This document shows positions 29,126-37,816 of a stretch of 64,000 bases of DNA, one piece after another (the stretch's first letter is position 1; every line of letters begins with the position of its first letter). Source of the DNA: Bacillus sp. FJAT-42376 (GTDB taxonomy: Bacteria > Bacillota > Bacilli > Bacillales > Bacillaceae); NCBI RefSeq assembly GCF_003816055.1, contig NZ_CP033906.1:434001-498000 (forward strand), read 5' to 3'. A program made the position numbers and the translations under genes. The notes under the pieces are model-generated. The model was given only the letters and a program-made list of their open reading frames with translations, was not told the DNA's origin and searched no databases.

Positions 29126-29155
29126 TTGACAGGAAAAACCACGCTATGATACATT
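29126..29155 (+). promoter_or_regulatory. Possible promoter upstream of rpmG
   Basis: A perfect TTGACA (29126-29131) lies in the gap after sigH. The best-spaced -10 is TACATT (29150-29155, 18 bp). A better-looking TATGAT is only 13 bp away and therefore unlikely. The call is tentative. Confidence 0.4.
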
Positions 29156-29191
29156 TTGTAAGAATATGAAACATGGCGGAAGGTGTCCAGC

Positions 29192-29341
29192 ATGCGTAAA
29201 AAAGTAGTTTTGGGCTGTACAGAATGCGGTAGCCGCAACTATACAACCATGAAAAGCACTTCGAACACAACAGAGCGCTTGGAAATGAAGAAATTCTGCG
29301 GTGTATGCAATGCGCATACCAATCACCGCGAGACGAAATAG
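29192..29341 (+). CDS. rpmG: 50S ribosomal protein L33 (zinc type)
   Basis: A 49-residue protein of the large subunit with the zinc-binding cysteines C9, C12, C36 and C39 (CTEC and CGVC), i.e. the zinc-dependent paralogue. Such forms are used when zinc is plentiful. The start ATG 29192 follows GGAAGGTG. Its place between sigH and secE matches B. subtilis, where this position holds an L33 gene. Confidence 0.93.
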   Translation: MRKKVVLGCTECGSRNYTTMKSTSNTTERLEMKKFCGVCNAHTNHRETK

Positions 29342-29494
29342 GACTTATATCACTCATTATGAAAGCTTTGCCCGCATCCATGATGGACGCAGCTACAAAT
29401 CGAAGGTCCGACCGGAGCCTGCCATCCTCTTTCAAACGAGAAAGAAAGCCGGAAAGGCCATTTGAGCATTTTCTTTATTTTTGGAGGTAACGAA

Positions 29495-29677
29495 ATGGGA
29501 CGTATTTCTAAGTTTTTTGGGGATGTCGGTCGTGAAATGAAAAAAGTAAGCTGGCCAAAAGGCAAAGAGCTTACTAGATATACGATTACTGTTATTGCAA
29601 CAGTCGTCTTTGCAGCTGTGTTTTTTGCAGTCGTAGACTTGGGCATTTCTGAACTAGTTCGGTTAATTGTTGAATAA
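29495..29677 (+). CDS. secE: SecE, preprotein translocase subunit
   Basis: A 60-residue SecE of the short, single-span Gram-positive type. The amphipathic part with VSWPKGKELTRYT (about 18-30) precedes one transmembrane helix of about 20 residues. It clamps SecY in the translocon; secY lies at 55829 in this window. I chose ATG 29495, which has TGGAGGT upstream, over a longer frame beginning at 29462. Confidence 0.94.
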   Translation: MGRISKFFGDVGREMKKVSWPKGKELTRYTITVIATVVFAAVFFAVVDLGISELVRLIVE

Positions 29678-29700
29678 AATTGGATTTTCCGTGTTATAAT
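29670..29700 (+). promoter_or_regulatory. Possible promoter upstream of nusG
   Basis: TTGAAT (29670-29675, overlapping the secE stop) and a perfect TATAAT (29695-29700) are 19 bp apart, longer than optimal. A terminator-like hairpin follows about 30 bp downstream. Confidence 0.35.
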
Positions 29701-29730
29701 AAATGATAATCCACAGCTTTGTTCGAAAAG

Positions 29731-29750
29731 ACCCGTTCAGCGGGTTTTTT
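29731..29750 (+). terminator. Terminator-like hairpin between secE and nusG
   Basis: ACCCG (29731-29735) pairs with CGGGT (29741-29745) around TTCAG, followed directly by a run of T. The stem is short, so partial termination (attenuation) is more likely than a full stop. Confidence 0.6.
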
Positions 29751-29856
29751 AATTTGCAAAAAAGCTGCACGGCCTGCTTACATAGGGGACAAGCGCAGCA
29801 GATTCATTATATAAAACTGATAAATGCGGGGAGGGAAGGACAAAGGTCCTGACTGT

Positions 29857-30390
29857 ATGGAGAAAAATTGGTATGTGGTTCACACGTATTCCGGTTACGA
29901 GAATAAAGTAAAAGCGAACCTTGAAAAGCGTGTTGAATCAATGGCGATGCAAGACAAGATTTTCAGAGTCGTAGTTCCTGAAGAGGAAGAAACAGACATC
30001 AAAAACGGAAAAAAGAAAGTAGTAAAGAAAAAGGTGTTCCCCGGGTACGTACTCGTTGAAATTGTCATGACGGATGATTCCTGGTATGTTGTACGGAATA
30101 CACCGGGTGTAACAGGATTTGTCGGCTCAGCCGGTTCGGGTTCAAAACCAACAGCTCTTTTGCCGGAAGAAGTAGAAGTCATCCTTAAACGGATGGGGAT
30201 GGATGAGCGCCGTGTTGAAGTGGACTTCGAGCTGAAAGAGACAGTCAGAGTAATTGAGGGTCCGTTTGCAGACTTTACAGGGGTTATTGAAGACATCGAT
30301 CACGACAAGCAAAAAGTCAAAGTGCTAGTGAACATGTTCGGACGCGAAACACCTGTTGAACTTGAATTCTCGCAAGTCGATAAATTATAA
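29857..30390 (+). CDS. nusG: Transcription elongation/antitermination factor NusG
   Basis: NusG binds RNA polymerase and modulates pausing and termination. The 177-residue protein has an N-terminal NGN domain (KNWYVVHTYSGYENKVK at 3-19 to about 110) and a C-terminal KOW domain (VRVIEGPFADFTGVIEDID onward). I chose ATG 29857 because the conserved MEKNWYVVHTYS begins there; the ribosome binding site (AAAGGTCC) is moderate. It is followed by the rplK promoter region, as in other Bacillus genomes. Confidence 0.95.
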   Translation: MEKNWYVVHTYSGYENKVKANLEKRVESMAMQDKIFRVVVPEEEETDIKNGKKKVVKKKVFPGYVLVEIVMTDDSWYVVRNTPGVTGFVGSAGSGSKPTALLPEEVEVILKRMGMDERRVEVDFELKETVRVIEGPFADFTGVIEDIDHDKQKVKVLVNMFGRETPVELEFSQVDKL

Positions 30391-30402
30391 TCAGAAAAGA
30401 AC

Positions 30403-30431
30403 TTGAAATAGATTGGGAAAAGTGATAATAT
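30403..30431 (+). promoter_or_regulatory. Promoter of rplK-rplA
   Basis: TTGAAA (30403-30408) and TAATAT (30426-30431) are separated by 17 bp. A leader of about 130 nt follows with a hairpin GTCTCACT/AGTGGGAC near 30447-30465. Confidence 0.55.
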
Positions 30432-30566
30432 TTCATAAGTCAGTGTGTCTCACTCAAAGTGGGACAGATAACTTGATTTTTTCCTAATCATTCACATAAA
30501 GAATGAGGTTATGAGTGGGAGGGCAAGGCCCTATTACCACATCACGGACTTAAGGAGGTGTGTCTC

Positions 30567-30992
30567 GTGGCTAAAAAAGTAATTAAAATGGTTAAATTGC
30601 AAATCCCTGCCGGCAAAGCGAATCCGGCTCCTCCAGTAGGACCTGCATTGGGTCAAGCTGGTGTGAACATCATGGGATTCTGTAAGGAATTTAACGCACG
30701 CACAGCTGAACAAGCTGGGTTGATTATCCCAGTAGAAATCACTGTTTTTGAAGATCGTTCCTTCACATTTATTACGAAAACTCCGCCTGCTGCTGTATTG
30801 CTTAAAAAAGCAGCTGGAATTGAGTCTGGTTCTGGTGAACCAAACCGTAATAAAGTGGCTACTGTAAAGCGTGACAAAGTACGTGAAATCGCTGAAACAA
30901 AAATGCCTGACTTAAACGCAGCAAGCGTTGAAGCGGCTATGTTGATGGTTGAAGGTACTGCGCGCAGTATGGGAATTGTGATCGAAGACTAA
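30567..30992 (+). CDS. rplK: 50S ribosomal protein L11
   Basis: L11 forms the base of the GTPase-associated stalk with 23S rRNA and is needed for RelA activation and thiostrepton action in related bacteria. The 141-residue protein has the N-terminal [20 protein letters not shown] motif and the C-terminal rRNA-binding domain with [16 protein letters not shown]. The start is GTG 30567, ten bases after an AAGGAGGTG site; a longer frame at 30558 has no support. Confidence 0.97.
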   Translation: MAKKVIKMVKLQIPAGKANPAPPVGPALGQAGVNIMGFCKEFNARTAEQAGLIIPVEITVFEDRSFTFITKTPPAAVLLKKAAGIESGSGEPNRNKVATVKRDKVREIAETKMPDLNAASVEAAMLMVEGTARSMGIVIED

Positions 30993-31002
30993 TTGATGAT
31001 GC

Positions 31003-31045
31003 TTAAGGGTTGCGGGTTTGGATTAACAAGTTCGCAACCTTTATT
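31003..31045 (+). terminator. Hairpin in the rplK-rplA gap
   Basis: GGTTGCG (31008-31014) pairs with CGCAACC (31033-31039). The loop can pair further through G-U pairs, and TTTATTCTC follows. It may be a partial terminator or an L1-responsive leader structure; neither is proven. Confidence 0.4.
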
Positions 31046-31186
31046 CTCGTTTACAGATTTGTGACCTGGATGGATCGGCATAAGATTCAGCCCCATCCGA
31101 ACGCTCCGCCCGGATGATTCCGGACAGATGCGCTTTTACCTGTGGGAGGTTATTTCCGCTAAAACCACATAAGGAGGACATTTAAA

Positions 31187-31885
31187 ATGGCAAAAAAAGG
31201 CAAGAAGTATGTAGAAGCTGCGAAGCTTGTAGACCGTTCTAAAACATACCCTGTAACAGAGGCTGTTGAACTGGTTAAAAAAACAAACACTGCTAAGTTT
31301 GATGCAACAGTTGAGGTTGCTTTCCGTCTTGGAGTAGACCCTCGTAAAAACGACCAGCAAATCCGCGGAGCAGTTGTGCTTCCAAACGGAACTGGTAAAA
31401 CTCAAAAAGTTTTGGTTTTCGCTAAAGGCGAAAAAGCAAAAGAAGCAGAAGCTGCAGGAGCAGATTATGTAGGAGATTCCGAATTCATCACGAAAATTCA
31501 GCAAGGCTGGTTTGAGTTTGATGTAATCGTTGCAACTCCTGACATGATGGGTGAAGTTGGTAAACTTGGGCGCGTATTGGGGCCAAAAGGACTTATGCCA
31601 AACCCGAAAACTGGTACTGTAACATTTGAAGTTGAAAGAGCTGTAAATGAAATCAAAGCTGGTAAAGTAGAGTACCGTGTTGATAAAGCCGGTATCATCC
31701 ACGTTCCAATCGGCAAAGTTTCATTTGAAGACAACAAGCTTGTTGAAAACTTCAAAACCATCTTTGACACATTGCTTAAAGCAAAACCAGCGGCTGCAAA
31801 AGGCACTTACATGAAGAGTGTTGCAGTAACATCAACAATGGGCCCTGGAGTTAAAGTTGACTCTGCTAGCTTCTCTGTAAAATAA
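31187..31885 (+). CDS. rplA: 50S ribosomal protein L1
   Basis: L1 builds the mobile stalk that moves deacylated tRNA out of the E site and in many bacteria represses its own message. The 232-residue protein has the typical two-domain L1 sequence, including [19 protein letters not shown]. The start ATG 31187 has AAGGAGGAC upstream. It lies 194 bp after rplK, a gap that contains a hairpin. Confidence 0.97.
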   Translation: MAKKGKKYVEAAKLVDRSKTYPVTEAVELVKKTNTAKFDATVEVAFRLGVDPRKNDQQIRGAVVLPNGTGKTQKVLVFAKGEKAKEAEAAGADYVGDSEFITKIQQGWFEFDVIVATPDMMGEVGKLGRVLGPKGLMPNPKTGTVTFEVERAVNEIKAGKVEYRVDKAGIIHVPIGKVSFEDNKLVENFKTIFDTLLKAKPAAAKGTYMKSVAVTSTMGPGVKVDSASFSVK

Positions 31886-31888
31886 TTA

Positions 31889-31917
31889 TTGACTTCTTAT
31901 GGAAGTTCGTATATAAT
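31889..31917 (+). promoter_or_regulatory. Promoter of rplJ-rplL
   Basis: TTGACT (31889-31894) and a perfect TATAAT (31912-31917) are separated by 17 bp immediately after rplA. It drives the L10 leader and the two stalk protein genes. Confidence 0.8.
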
Positions 31918-31924
31918 TCTTTTT

Positions 31925-32078
31925 GTTATTAAAACGACAACTCAATAAGAGTATTATACCGCAGACAGCAGGTGCCGCTAATGGCTTAATTTCCTGCCGA
32001 GGTGTGACCATATTGTACAGATCAGCATTCTATGCTCATGTATAAACGGCGCCTCCATGTCTAGCATGGAGGCTTTTT
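31925..32078 (+). promoter_or_regulatory. Ribosomal protein L10 leader with attenuator
   Basis: The leader holds the segment GCAGACAGCAGGTGCCGC (31961-31978) and CCTGCCGAGGTG (31993-32004), which resemble the conserved kink-turn element of the Bacillus L10 leader. The terminator GCCTCCATG/CATGGAGGC with five T lies at 32051-32078. Excess L10-L7/L12 complex is expected to bind and favour termination. Confidence 0.85.
32051..32078 (+). terminator. Attenuator terminator before rplJ
   Basis: A nine-pair stem GCCTCCATG (32051-32059) with CATGGAGGC (32065-32073) around TCTAG is followed by TTTTT. It is the off-state hairpin of the L10 leader. Confidence 0.85.
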
Positions 32079-32128
32079 CATGCGAACACGAACGGTATAA
32101 TGTCAATCATTCTACAGGAGGTGTAACA

Positions 32129-32629
32129 ATGAGCAGCATTATCGAATCTAAGAAACAAATCGTTGAAGAAATCACAACGAAATTCCGCGAAAGCAAATCT
32201 ACAATCGTAGTTGACTACCGCGGACTTACAGTAGCTCAAGTGACTGAACTTCGTAAATCTCTTCGTGAAGCTGGCGTAGAATTCAAAGTTTACAAAAACA
32301 CGATGACTCGCCGTGCTGTTGAAGCAGCTGAACTTACAGGTCTTAACGACGCTCTAACTGGACCGAATGCGATCGCATTCAGCACAGAAGACGTAGTAGC
32401 CCCTGCTAAAGTTTTGAATGAATTCGCGAAAAAGAACGAAGCTTTGGAAATCAAAGCTGGTGTAATCGAAGGCAACATTGCATCTGTTGAGGAAATTAAA
32501 GCTCTTGCTGATCTTCCTTCACGCGAAGGCTTGCTTTCTATGTTGCTTAGCGTTCTTCAAGCTCCAATCCGCAACTTTGCTCTTGTCAACAAAGCAGTTG
32601 CTGATCAAAAAGAAGAACAAGGCGCATAA
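32129..32629 (+). CDS. rplJ: 50S ribosomal protein L10
   Basis: L10 anchors the L7/L12 dimers to 23S rRNA. The 166-residue protein has the conserved [20 protein letters not shown] and YKNTMTRRA segments and a C-terminal helix that binds L7/L12. I chose ATG 32129, with ACAGGAGGTGT upstream; the longer frame from 32057 runs through the attenuator hairpin. It is cotranscribed with rplL under the L10 leader. Confidence 0.97.
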   Translation: MSSIIESKKQIVEEITTKFRESKSTIVVDYRGLTVAQVTELRKSLREAGVEFKVYKNTMTRRAVEAAELTGLNDALTGPNAIAFSTEDVVAPAKVLNEFAKKNEALEIKAGVIEGNIASVEEIKALADLPSREGLLSMLLSVLQAPIRNFALVNKAVADQKEEQGA

Positions 32630-32678
32630 TCCCGTATTACTATTAAAAACTTGATTGAAAAATAAGGAGGAAAATATA

Positions 32679-33044
32679 ATGTCTAAAGAACAAATCATTG
32701 AAGCTGTCAAGAATATGACAGTTCTAGAACTAAACGATCTTGTTAAAGCTATCGAAGAAGAATTTGGTGTTACTGCTGCTGCTCCTGTTGCTATGATGGG
32801 TGGAGCTGGCGCTGGCGAAGCTGCTGCTGAGCAAACTGAATTCGATCTTATCCTTGCATCTGCTGGATCTCAAAAAATCAAAGTTATCAAAGTGGTTCGT
32901 GAAATCACTGGTCTTGGGCTTAAAGAAGCAAAAGAATTGGTTGATAACACTCCAAAAGCAATCAAAGAAGGTATTGCTAAAGAAGAAGCTGAAGAGCTTA
33001 AAGCTAAACTTGAAGAAGTTGGCGCTGGCGTAGAAGTTAAGTAA
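32679..33044 (+). CDS. rplL: 50S ribosomal protein L7/L12
   Basis: The 121-residue stalk protein recruits translation GTPases. It has the N-terminal dimerisation part, an alanine/glycine-rich hinge (about 35-52) and the compact C-terminal domain with [21 protein letters not shown] chose ATG 32679, which has AAGGAGGAAA upstream. Codon use is strongly biased (GCT, GAA, AAA), as expected for a protein present in several copies per ribosome. A strong terminator follows. Confidence 0.97.
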   Translation: MSKEQIIEAVKNMTVLELNDLVKAIEEEFGVTAAAPVAMMGGAGAGEAAAEQTEFDLILASAGSQKIKVIKVVREITGLGLKEAKELVDNTPKAIKEGIAKEEAEELKAKLEEVGAGVEVK

Positions 33045-33063
33045 TTCCTTTCTATATAAGAAA

Positions 33064-33091
33064 AAGCCCGCTGCTTGAAGCGGGCTTTTTT
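33064..33091 (+). terminator. Terminator after rplL
   Basis: AAGCCCGCT pairs with AGCGGGCTT around GCTTGA, followed by T residues (33064-33091). Confidence 0.9.
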
Positions 33092-33197
33092 CTTCCTGAG
33101 AAAGAAACTTCCCTATTAGAGCGCGGGCTGAACATGGCAAGCAGCTTCCCCTAAATGATAGAATATACTCTCAAAGCTCCTGCAAGGAGGTAAAACG

Positions 33198-33800
33198 ATG
33201 AGTGATCATTACTACTCTGAGAATCCTACTGTTCAAAGCAATAAGAAAAGCTGGTCATTTGATCTGGCTGGCCATTCTTTCACATTTCGAAGTGATTCGG
33301 GCGTTTTTTCAAAAAATGAAGTCGATTTCGGTTCAAGAGTTCTGATTGAATCATTTGAAATGCCTGAAGTTCCGGGGAACATCCTGGATATGGGCTGCGG
33401 ATATGGGCCGATTGGGCTTTCTCTTGCGAAGAAGTGGCCGGAGCGGAACGTGGATATGGCAGATATTAATTCCAGAGCGGTTGAACTTGCGAAAGAAAAC
33501 GCAGAATTCAATGGAATACAAAATGCAGCCATTTTCCAAAGTGATTTATTTAGCAAGGTGGCAGATAAAGCCTATGCGGCCATTCTGACAAACCCGCCGA
33601 TCCGGGCAGGCAAGAAAGTCGTACATGAGATTTTAGAAAAGAGCTTCGAACATTTGTGCAGCGGCGGGGAATTATGGGCAGTCATTCAAAAAAAGCAAGG
33701 CGCTCCATCTGCTGTCGCTAAACTGGAAGAGCATTTTGATGAGGTAGACGTGGTTCAGAAGAAAAAAGGCTACTATATTATTAGGGCTAAAAAAGATTGA
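33198..33800 (+). CDS. RsmC-like class I SAM-dependent methyltransferase (YbxB)
   Basis: A 200-residue methyltransferase resembling the catalytic half of RsmC, which methylates G1207 of 16S rRNA in E. coli. SAM-binding motif I is DMGCGYGPIG (64-73), and motif IV is NPPIRAGK (132-139), the N-P-P signature of N-methyltransferases acting on bases. Position between rplL and rpoB is as in B. subtilis. The substrate is inferred. It starts at ATG 33198, with CAAGGAGGTAAAA upstream. Confidence 0.88.
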   Translation: MSDHYYSENPTVQSNKKSWSFDLAGHSFTFRSDSGVFSKNEVDFGSRVLIESFEMPEVPGNILDMGCGYGPIGLSLAKKWPERNVDMADINSRAVELAKENAEFNGIQNAAIFQSDLFSKVADKAYAAILTNPPIRAGKKVVHEILEKSFEHLCSGGELWAVIQKKQGAPSAVAKLEEHFDEVDVVQKKKGYYIIRAKKD

Positions 33801-33838
33801 CTCGTATTTTTTGGCATGTTAATATTATAAAATGCCAA
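33797..33838 (+). promoter_or_regulatory. Probable rpoB promoter embedded in an inverted repeat
   Basis: TTGACT (33797-33802, overlapping the stop codon of the methyltransferase gene) and TAATAT (33820-33825) are 17 bp apart. The 7-bp arms TTGGCAT (33811-33817) and ATGCCAA (33832-33838) flank the -10 box symmetrically, as an operator might. About 215 nt of leader follow before rpoB. Confidence 0.55.
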
Positions 33839-34053
33839 TGTTTAAATTTCTGCAAATGCCTAAAATACATAATAAATGTATAAATTTAGCATATGTGGGA
33901 AAACTTATAGAATCTGTTCGTTCAAAAAAATGTGGTTTTCTTAACAGAAACCCTTTTTTGTTTTGTTATTTACTTGTAGAAGCATGAGTTGCTAGGGTGA
34001 CTAGTTTAATGCTTTTTACAGATCCAATATGCATGAACTGAGGGGTGAATCAG

Positions 34054-37000
34054 TTGACAGGTCAACTAGTTCAGTATGGACGGCACCGCCAACGCAGAAG
34101 TTATGCACGCATTAGCGAAGTATTAGAATTGCCGAATCTTATTGAGATTCAGACAGCTTCTTATCAGTGGTTTCTTGATGAGGGTCTCAGAGAGATGTTT
34201 TATGATATCTCTCCAATTGAGGATTTCACTGGCAACCTCTCGCTAGAGTTTATTGATTACAGCCTTGGTGAGCCGAAGTATTCCGTAGAGGAATCTAAGG
34301 AACGCGATGTAACCTATTCTGCTCCGCTGCGCGTAAAAGTCCGTTTGATCAACAAAGAAACAGGCGAAGTGAAGGACCAGGATGTTTTCATGGGGGATTT
34401 CCCTCTGATGACAGAAACCGGAACGTTCGTAATCAATGGAGCTGAGCGTGTTATCGTATCTCAGCTAGTACGTTCGCCAAGTGTATATTTCAGCGGTAAA
34501 GTCGACAAAAATGGTAAAAGAGGCTTTACAGCAACAGTCATTCCAAACCGTGGTGCTTGGCTGGAGTATGAAACCGATGCAAAGGATGTCGCATATGTAC
34601 GGATAGATCGTACTCGGAAACTGCCAGTTACGGTTCTTTTGCGTGCCTTAGGGTTTGGCTCTGATCAAGAAATCACTGATTTATTCGGTGAGAATGAGTA
34701 TTTGCGCAATACACTTGAAAAAGACAACACGGAAACTACGGAAAAAGCGCTTCTTGAAATCTATGAGCGTCTTCGTCCAGGAGAGCCTCCAACTGTCGAA
34801 AATGCGAAGAGCCTTCTAGAGTCCCGCTTCTTTGATCCGAAGCGCTATGACCTTGCAAGTGTTGGACGCTATAAAATAAATAAAAAGCTTCATATAAAAA
34901 ACCGCCTTTTCAATCAGCGTCTTGCAGAATCATTGGCAGATCCTGAAACAGGCGAAATCATTGCTGAAAAGGGTACGATTATTGACCGCAGAACCCTGGA
35001 CCGCATTATTCCGAACCTTGAGAGCGGAGTAGGCTTCAGATCTGTGAATCCTTCAGGCGGAGTTGTGACGGAAGAAACAACTCTTCAATCTATTAAAATT
35101 TACTCTCCAAATGATCCGGAAGGCGAGCACGTGATCAACGTGATCGGAAATGCTTATGTAGAAGAAGCTGTGAAGAACATTACAGCTGCAGATATTCTTT
35201 CTTCCATCAGCTATTTCTTTAACCTTCTTCACGGAGTAGGCGACACAGATGATATCGATCACCTTGGTAACCGCCGCCTGCGTTCAGTAGGGGAATTGCT
35301 GCAAAACCAGTTCCGTATCGGTCTTTCCCGTATGGAGCGTGTCGTTCGTGAGCGTATGTCCATCCAGGATACAAATACAATCACTCCTCAGCAGCTGATT
35401 AACATTCGTCCTGTTATTGCGAGCATTAAAGAGTTCTTTGGAAGCTCTCAGCTCTCTCAGTTCATGGACCAGACGAATCCTCTTGCTGAGCTTACGCATA
35501 AGCGCCGTTTATCTGCATTAGGACCCGGTGGTTTGACTCGTGAGCGTGCAGGCTTTGAAGTTCGTGACGTTCACTATTCTCACTACGGCCGTATGTGTCC
35601 GATTGAAACCCCTGAGGGACCGAATATCGGGCTGATCAACTCCTTGTCCAGTTATGCAAAGGTAAACCGTTTCGGATTTATCGAAACACCTTACCGCCGT
35701 GTAGACCCGGATACAGGAAAAGTAACAGCACGCATTGATTATCTGACTGCAGATGAAGAGGATAACTATGTAGTGGCACAGGCGAATGCCCGTCTGGATG
35801 ACGATGGTACATTCCTTGATGATGGAATCGTAGCACGTTTCCGCGGTGAGAATACCGTGGTTGCGCGTGACCGTGTTGATTACATGGACGTATCTCCTAA
35901 ACAGGTTGTATCTGCTGCGACAGCATGTATTCCTTTCCTTGAAAACGATGACTCCAACCGTGCCCTTATGGGAGCGAACATGCAGCGTCAGGCTGTGCCT
36001 TTGATGCAGCCGGAAGCTCCGATTGTCGGAACAGGAATGGAGTACGTTTCAGGTAAAGATTCAGGTGCTGCTGTCATCTGTAAACATCCTGGTATCGTTG
36101 AAAAAGTCGAAGCGAAAAACGTTTACGTTCGCCGCTATGAAGAAGTAGAAGGCAAAAAAGTAAAGGGTAACCTTGATAAATACAGCATGCTGAAATTTAT
36201 CCGTTCCAATCAGGGAACTTGCTATAATCAGCGTCCGATTGTAAGTGAAGGCGATGAAGTAGTAAAAGGTGAAATTCTTGCTGACGGACCATCTATGGAA
36301 AAAGGCGAACTGGCTCTTGGCCGCAACGTTATGGTTGCGTTCATGACATGGGATGGCTACAACTATGAGGATGCCATCATCATGAGTGAGCGTCTTGTAA
36401 AAGACGATGTCTACACTTCGATTCATATTGAAGAATACGAGTCCGAAGCACGTGATACGAAGCTTGGGCCTGAAGAAATCACTAGAGATATTCCAAACGT
36501 CGGGGAAGATGCACTCCGCAACCTTGATGAACGCGGAATCATCCGTGTCGGTGCAGAAGTTAAAGACGGCGACTTGCTTGTCGGTAAAGTAACTCCTAAG
36601 GGAGTAACAGAGCTGACAGCTGAAGAAAGACTTCTTCACGCAATCTTTGGCGAGAAAGCACGCGAGGTTCGTGATACCTCTCTGAGAGTACCTCACGGCG
36701 GAGGCGGAATCATCCTTGATGTTAAAGTCTTCAACCGTGAAGACGGAGACGAATTGCCGCCGGGTGTTAACCAGCTCGTACGCGCTTATATCGTTCAGAA
36801 GCGTAAAATTTCTGAAGGAGATAAAATGGCCGGACGACATGGTAACAAAGGGGTAATTTCCCGAATCCTTCCGGAAGAAGATATGCCTTATCTTCCAGAC
36901 GGCACTCCGGTTGATATCATGCTTAACCCATTGGGTGTACCATCCCGTATGAACATCGGGCAAGTGCTCGAGCTTCACCTGGGAATGGCTGCACGCTACC

Positions 37001-37635
37001 TTGGCATCCATGTTGCATCACCGGTATTCGATGGTGCGCGTGAAGAAGATGTATGGTCTACGCTTGAAGAAGCAGGAATGGCGAGAGACGCTAAAACAGT
37101 CCTATATGATGGACGTTCAGGCGAACCGTTTGATAACCGTGTATCAGTCGGGATCATGTACATGATCAAACTGGCCCACATGGTTGATGACAAACTCCAT
37201 GCCCGTTCTACCGGACCATACTCACTCGTTACACAGCAGCCTCTTGGAGGTAAAGCTCAATTCGGCGGACAGCGTTTTGGGGAGATGGAGGTTTGGGCGC
37301 TTGAAGCTTATGGAGCAGCCTATACTCTTCAGGAAATCCTGACGGTTAAGTCGGATGACGTCGTTGGACGTGTGAAAACATACGAGGCCATTGTTAAAGG
37401 GGAAAATGTACCAGAACCGGGAGTTCCGGAATCATTCAAAGTATTGATCAAAGAACTTCAAAGTTTGGGTATGGATGTCAAAATCCTCTCCGGCGACGAA
37501 AAAGAAATTGAAATGAGAGATCTTGAAGATGATGAAGATCCTCAAAACTCCGAAAGCCTGTCTTTAGGAGAAGAAATGGAAGAAGAAGCAGCTGTCGCGA
37601 CTGAAAAAGAGAAGGACGCTGTTGTGAAAGAATAG
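34054..37635 (+). CDS. rpoB: RNA polymerase beta subunit
   Basis: The 1193-residue beta subunit forms one jaw of the polymerase and most of the rifampicin pocket. That region reads [11 protein letters not shown] and continues to H482 ([16 protein letters not shown]), so it is wild type at the usual resistance positions. Other conserved blocks are [14 protein letters not shown] and [19 protein letters not shown]. The start is TTG 34054 with GAGGGGTGA upstream, as in Bacillus; GTG 34045 lies within that ribosome binding site. The acidic C-terminal tail is of Bacillus type. Confidence 0.98.
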   Translation: MTGQLVQYGRHRQRRSYARISEVLELPNLIEIQTASYQWFLDEGLREMFYDISPIEDFTGNLSLEFIDYSLGEPKYSVEESKERDVTYSAPLRVKVRLINKETGEVKDQDVFMGDFPLMTETGTFVINGAERVIVSQLVRSPSVYFSGKVDKNGKRGFTATVIPNRGAWLEYETDAKDVAYVRIDRTRKLPVTVLLRALGFGSDQEITDLFGENEYLRNTLEKDNTETTEKALLEIYERLRPGEPPTVENAKSLLESRFFDPKRYDLASVGRYKINKKLHIKNRLFNQRLAESLADPETGEIIAEKGTIIDRRTLDRIIPNLESGVGFRSVNPSGGVVTEETTLQSIKIYSPNDPEGEHVINVIGNAYVEEAVKNITAADILSSISYFFNLLHGVGDTDDIDHLGNRRLRSVGELLQNQFRIGLSRMERVVRERMSIQDTNTITPQQLINIRPVIASIKEFFGSSQLSQFMDQTNPLAELTHKRRLSALGPGGLTRERAGFEVRDVHYSHYGRMCPIETPEGPNIGLINSLSSYAKVNRFGFIETPYRRVDPDTGKVTARIDYLTADEEDNYVVAQANARLDDDGTFLDDGIVARFRGENTVVARDRVDYMDVSPKQVVSAATACIPFLENDDSNRALMGANMQRQAVPLMQPEAPIVGTGMEYVSGKDSGAAVICKHPGIVEKVEAKNVYVRRYEEVEGKKVKGNLDKYSMLKFIRSNQGTCYNQRPIVSEGDEVVKGEILADGPSMEKGELALGRNVMVAFMTWDGYNYEDAIIMSERLVKDDVYTSIHIEEYESEARDTKLGPEEITRDIPNVGEDALRNLDERGIIRVGAEVKDGDLLVGKVTPKGVTELTAEERLLHAIFGEKAREVRDTSLRVPHGGGGIILDVKVFNREDGDELPPGVNQLVRAYIVQKRKISEGDKMAGRHGNKGVISRILPEEDMPYLPDGTPVDIMLNPLGVPSRMNIGQVLELHLGMAARYLGIHVASPVFDGAREEDVWSTLEEAGMARDAKTVLYDGRSGEPFDNRVSVGIMYMIKLAHMVDDKLHARSTGPYSLVTQQPLGGKAQFGGQRFGEMEVWALEAYGAAYTLQEILTVKSDDVVGRVKTYEAIVKGENVPEPGVPESFKVLIKELQSLGMDVKILSGDEKEIEMRDLEDDEDPQNSESLSLGEEMEEEAAVATEKEKDAVVKE

Positions 37636-37698
37636 ATGATGGAATGGCTGCAAAGCAGCAGGCGCGAAAGACACCTGCAGCCTTAGGGTTTAGAACCG

Positions 37699-37757
37699 GG
37701 CTTTAGCGTCCGGTCTCTACACTTGAGGCGGATGCTAAAGCCTTTAATTTTTGCTTT
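37699..37757 (+). terminator. Terminator-like hairpin in the rpoB-rpoC spacer
   Basis: GGCTTTAGCGTCC (37699-37711) pairs with GGATGCTAAAGCC (37730-37742), giving 13 pairs with one G-U. The loop has 18 nt, and a U-rich tail TTTAATTTTTGCTTTT follows. It may lower rpoC expression relative to rpoB or protect the upstream message end. Activity is inferred. Confidence 0.5.
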
Positions 37758-37816
37758 TAATGTAACTCTCCAGGATATAAGGGTATAACCTGAAGATGAA
37801 AAGGGAGGTAGGCCCC

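Noticed and set aside
29126..29150. TTGACA with TATGAT as the rpmG promoter
   Set aside because: The spacing is only 13 bp, too short for sigma-A; an 18-bp alternative is listed at low confidence.
34500..35600. Rifampicin- or streptomycin-resistance changes in rpoB or rpsL
   Set aside because: The rifampicin region (including H482) and the S12 lysine motif read as wild type.
36061..37011. 316-codon frame on the minus strand in rpoB
   Set aside because: It is antisense to rpoB in a region with biased codons that produce long open complement frames, and there is no start signal.
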